Shown here piece after piece: positions 52,712-54,857 of a DNA stretch of 54,857 bases (position 1 is the stretch's first letter; each line of letters opens with the position of its first letter). Source of the DNA: Micromonospora sp. BL4 (lineage in GTDB: Bacteria; Actinomycetota; Actinomycetes; Mycobacteriales; Micromonosporaceae); the NCBI RefSeq assembly GCF_003667505.1, contig NZ_RCVJ01000109.1, forward strand, positions 1 to 54,857, read 5' to 3'. The translations under genes were made by a program, and so were the position numbers. Below the pieces are notes generated by a model. It was not told the DNA's origin and did not search any database. It saw nothing but the letters and a program-made list of their open reading frames with translations.

Positions 52712-53017
52712 ATGGACACACTGCGCGCGCTCTCCGCCCGGCTGGACGAGGCGAGCGCCACGCTCACCGCCCTGTCCCGCACGGTCACCGCCAGCGATCC
52801 CGCCCAGGCCGCCTTCGGCACGGACGCTCCGGGGCGCCCCGGCGAGATCGGCCGCGCGCTGCACCGGCAGTGGACCGCCGCCACCGACGACCGGGCCCGC
52901 GAGGCGCGCGCCGCCGCCGGCCGGCTGGCCGCCGCCGCCTCCGCCGTGCGCGAGGCAGCCGACCGCTACGGCGAGGTCGACCGCGCCGCCCGCCGCCGCA
53001 TCACCGGGGAGCCCTGA
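52712..53017 (+). CDS. EspC-like small helical protein (type VII secretion substrate type)
   Basis: A 101-aa, all-helical, Ala/Arg-rich protein. It begins MDTLRALSARLDEASATLTA and has W-T-A-A-T in the middle (LHRQWTAATDDRAREARA) followed by a long helix (VREAADRYGEVDRAARRRI), the hairpin shape of EspC/WXG100 proteins. The start follows the previous stop by one base. No secretion motif Y-x-x-x-D/E is certain (DRYGEVD is close to YxxxD). It is probably a partner of the next protein. Confidence 0.7.
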   Translation: MDTLRALSARLDEASATLTALSRTVTASDPAQAAFGTDAPGRPGEIGRALHRQWTAATDDRAREARAAAGRLAAAASAVREAADRYGEVDRAARRRITGEP

Positions 53018-53697
53018 TGGATCCGCTGGACCGGCTCGCCGAGCCCGGCCTGGACCTGCTGCGCCGGGTGGACGCCCTGCTCGCCGCCGGCGTCCCCGAG
53101 GGGCACCGGGTCTGGCCGCTGCTGCGTCGGATGCAGGTGCTCCCGGGCGACGCGGTCCGCGGCTTCCTCGACCTGCATCCGGCGCCGCTCGCCGGCGCCG
53201 GGCACGCGGTGCGCCGGCTGATCCGGGGGTACGACGACGTCTCGACCGCGCTCACCGACCCCGTGCTCTGGTCCGGGCCGGCAGCCTCGGCGTACGGGCA
53301 GGAGCGGGCGGCGTTGCTGCGCCACCTCGACGAGGGGCCGGAGAGCCTGGTCGGGCGCCTGGAGTCCACCGCCGGTTACGCCGACGCCCTCGCCGACTGG
53401 GTGGAGGGCACCCGCCTCGCCCTGGCCCGCACTCTGGCCGACATCCTCCGCTCGGCCGAGGCGGTCGCCGTGGTCGCCGCCACGGCCACGGGGACGCCGC
53501 TCCGGCCCGGCCCGGTGGGGCCCGGCGTGGCCGATGCGGCCGAGATCGCCGCGCGGGTGCTGGCGGCGCTCTGCGTCGCGTACGACGGCGCGGAGACGCT
53601 GCTGCGCCAGTGGGCGCCGAGTCTGGTCGAGTCCACGTGGCGGCCCCCGGTGGACGGTCGACCCCGGTACGACCAGACCACCCGGGTCGGCTGGTAG
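53017..53697 (+). CDS. WXG100-like helical protein
   Basis: A 226-aa protein overlapping the previous gene by one base (TGATG). Helices with LWSGPAASAYGQERAALLRH, which matches the W-x-G plus A-x-x-Y-x-x-E pattern of ESX/WXG substrates, and a second hydrophobic helix block (LADWVEGTRLALARTLADILR, VAVVAATATGTPL). The C-terminus is short and polar. The protein is longer than classic WXG100 proteins (about 100 aa) and may be an LXG-like or PPE-like derivative without a visible toxin domain. Probably secreted, by inference. Confidence 0.7.
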   Translation: MDPLDRLAEPGLDLLRRVDALLAAGVPEGHRVWPLLRRMQVLPGDAVRGFLDLHPAPLAGAGHAVRRLIRGYDDVSTALTDPVLWSGPAASAYGQERAALLRHLDEGPESLVGRLESTAGYADALADWVEGTRLALARTLADILRSAEAVAVVAATATGTPLRPGPVGPGVADAAEIAARVLAALCVAYDGAETLLRQWAPSLVESTWRPPVDGRPRYDQTTRVGW

Positions 53698-53720
53698 CCG
53701 GACACCGCGCCCCGGACAGG

Positions 53721-53775
53721 CCACGGCGTCGCCCGCGGGCGCCGGCCTGAGCCGGCGTCGGCGGCGACGCCGTGG
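53721..53775 (+). terminator. Terminator of the YbaB/EspC/WXG cassette
   Basis: Outer 13-bp arms (53721-53733 and 53763-53775) and an inner GCCGGC/GCCGGC stem (53741-53756), followed by TCTTCCCC. It starts 23 bases after the stop. The remaining ~220 bases up to 53995 hold no gene and presumably the promoter of the next gene. Confidence 0.7.
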
Positions 53776-53995
53776 TCTTCCCCCTGCACCCCCCGCAGGT
53801 CTGCCTCCACTCAACGCCGCCCGGACGCGTTTGTCCCCTACCGCGGCCCGGATTCAACCGTCCGGGCGAGGAGTAACGGCACGACGGGGTGGGCCCGCAA
53901 TCGGTCAAGTCGACGGTCATGGATGGCAGCGAGGGGTAGTCGTCCGGCGACGGCCGGCGCGCCCTTCGGCGGTGAACCGTCGTAGGGTGGGGTGC

Positions 53996-54857
53996 ATGGG
54001 CATGCTCTGCGCGGTCAGCTTCAACCGGTACGGGCGCCTCTACTACCTCGACCCCGGCGAGTTGCGCCCGCAGGTCGGCGACAAGGTGCTGGTGCCGACC
54101 GACGACGGGCCCGAGGTGGCCGAGTGCGTCTGGGCCGCGCAGTGGGTGACCGAGGAGACCGAAGGTTTTCCCCGGCTCGTGGGGCTGGCCGGCGACGACG
54201 ATCTGCGCCGGGATGAGGCGCTGCGCCGGCGCAAGGCCGAGGCCAAGGTCGCCGCGAAGCGGCTCATCCGTGCGCACGGCCTGCCCATGAAGGTGGTGGC
54301 CGTCGACCACGTGCTCGGCTCCGCCGAGGGCGGCGGCGAACGCAGCACCGTCTACTTCACCGCGCCGCACCGCGTGGACTTCCGCTCGCTGGTCCGTGAC
54401 CTGGGCGCCACCCTGCACTGTCGCGTCGAACTGCGGCAGCTCTCCGCACGGGACTCGGCGCGGGTGCAGGGCGGCATCGGCTCATGCGGACGGGACCTGT
54501 GCTGCGCCACGTTCCTCACCGACTTCGAGCCGGTGACCATCCGGATGGCCAAGGACCAGGACCTGCCGCTCAATCCGCTGCGCATCTCCGGCGCGTGTGG
54601 CCGGTTGATGTGCTGTTTGAAGTACGAGCATCCCCTGTACGCGAGATTTCAGGAGACCGCCCCGGCGGTCGGCGCCCGTGTCACCACGCCGGAGGGGGAG
54701 GGCCGCGTGATCGGCCACAGCGTCCCGAGAGACGCGGTGACCGTGCGCCTGGACGCCGACGGCTCGCGCTCCATGTGCTCCCGCGCCGACGTCTGCGGCT
54801 CCCGCCGCGCCTACGAAAGCCGTGACCAGTCCGGCCCCGAGGGCCCAACCCCAACCC
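53996..54857 (+). CDS. PSP1/RicT (YaaT) family protein, 5' part, runs off the window
   Basis: 287 residues are visible with no stop. It begins MGMLCAVSFNRYGRLYYLDP and has the PSP1 domain marks HRVDFRSLVRDLGATLHCRVELRQ and GGIGSCGRDLCCATFLTDFE, LRISGACGRLMCCLKYE, the conserved Cys pairs that hold the Fe-S or metal site in Bacillus RicT (YaaT). RicT partners control RNA processing and sporulation in Bacillus and lie next to holB there too. An alternative start is the second ATG at 54002. The start after GGTGC has no good Shine-Dalgarno. Confidence 0.92.
   Translation, partial: MGMLCAVSFNRYGRLYYLDPGELRPQVGDKVLVPTDDGPEVAECVWAAQWVTEETEGFPRLVGLAGDDDLRRDEALRRRKAEAKVAAKRLIRAHGLPMKVVAVDHVLGSAEGGGERSTVYFTAPHRVDFRSLVRDLGATLHCRVELRQLSARDSARVQGGIGSCGRDLCCATFLTDFEPVTIRMAKDQDLPLNPLRISGACGRLMCCLKYEHPLYARFQETAPAVGARVTTPEGEGRVIGHSVPRDAVTVRLDADGSRSMCSRADVCGSRRAYESRDQSGPEGPTPT

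Overview
The window is very GC-rich DNA with dense, often overlapping genes (ATGA, GTGA and TGATG junctions) and frequent GTG starts. The gene order acsA - HAD phosphatase - ssd/tad - helicase - bldG - hppA - topA - tmk - holB is the one known from Streptomyces and its relatives. Together with the REP-like palindromes and the MFS-tmk fusion, this points to an actinomycete of the Micromonosporaceae, probably Micromonospora. I see no rRNA, tRNA, CRISPR array or intact transposase.

Region by region. 1-1813: the 3' end of a proline-rich protein with an SseB-like domain, and a coupled 121-aa partner. 1818-5176 (minus): an alpha/beta hydrolase without a nucleophile, a vanadium-haloperoxidase-like secreted protein and a LuxR-type regulator. 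5390-11590 (minus): a lipoprotein and two large secreted M6 metalloproteases. 11859-13823: acetyl-CoA synthetase. 14188-14934: a degenerate Fic-like protein. 14942-17726 (minus): a self-regulated TetR operon encoding a membrane SRPBCC protein and an isoprenylcysteine-methyltransferase-like/DCC fusion. 17910-18713: a HAD-IB phosphatase. 19.0-21.3 kb: the decayed remains of an integrated element (integrase fragment, att-like direct repeats, ltrA, a broken gene). 21403-22044: a 2H phosphoesterase.

22480-27835: a complete tad/Flp pilus operon (ssd, tadA, tadB, tadC, a DUF4244-type Flp pilin of only 55 aa, TadE-like and TadG-like proteins), preceded by two DnaA boxes. 28200-29100: a LURP-one-like protein and a small protein. 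29198-36576: a MrfA-type helicase, divergent from bldG and its anti-sigma partner, then the H+-pyrophosphatase hppA, a lipoprotein and a conserved hypothetical. 36952-41075: topA and a CapA-type phosphoesterase.

41.05-45.36 kb is rearranged. A 173-bp piece of the 3' end of an FAD-linked oxidase gene is directly repeated at 41099 and 45186. The left copy is fused to a ~500-bp, nearly identical copy of the topA 3' end, and a TetR/monooxygenase/quinone-reductase/SGNH-hydrolase operon lies between the repeats. The intact FAD oxidase and its divergent TetR regulator follow.

47370-54857: a PLP-dependent alanine-racemase-fold enzyme (minus), the MFS-thymidylate kinase fusion, holB, a three-gene cassette of YbaB-like, EspC-like and WXG-like proteins, and the start of a PSP1/RicT-family gene that runs off the window. 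The tmk-holB-ricT order resembles that of Bacillus, with the type VII-like cassette placed between holB and ricT.
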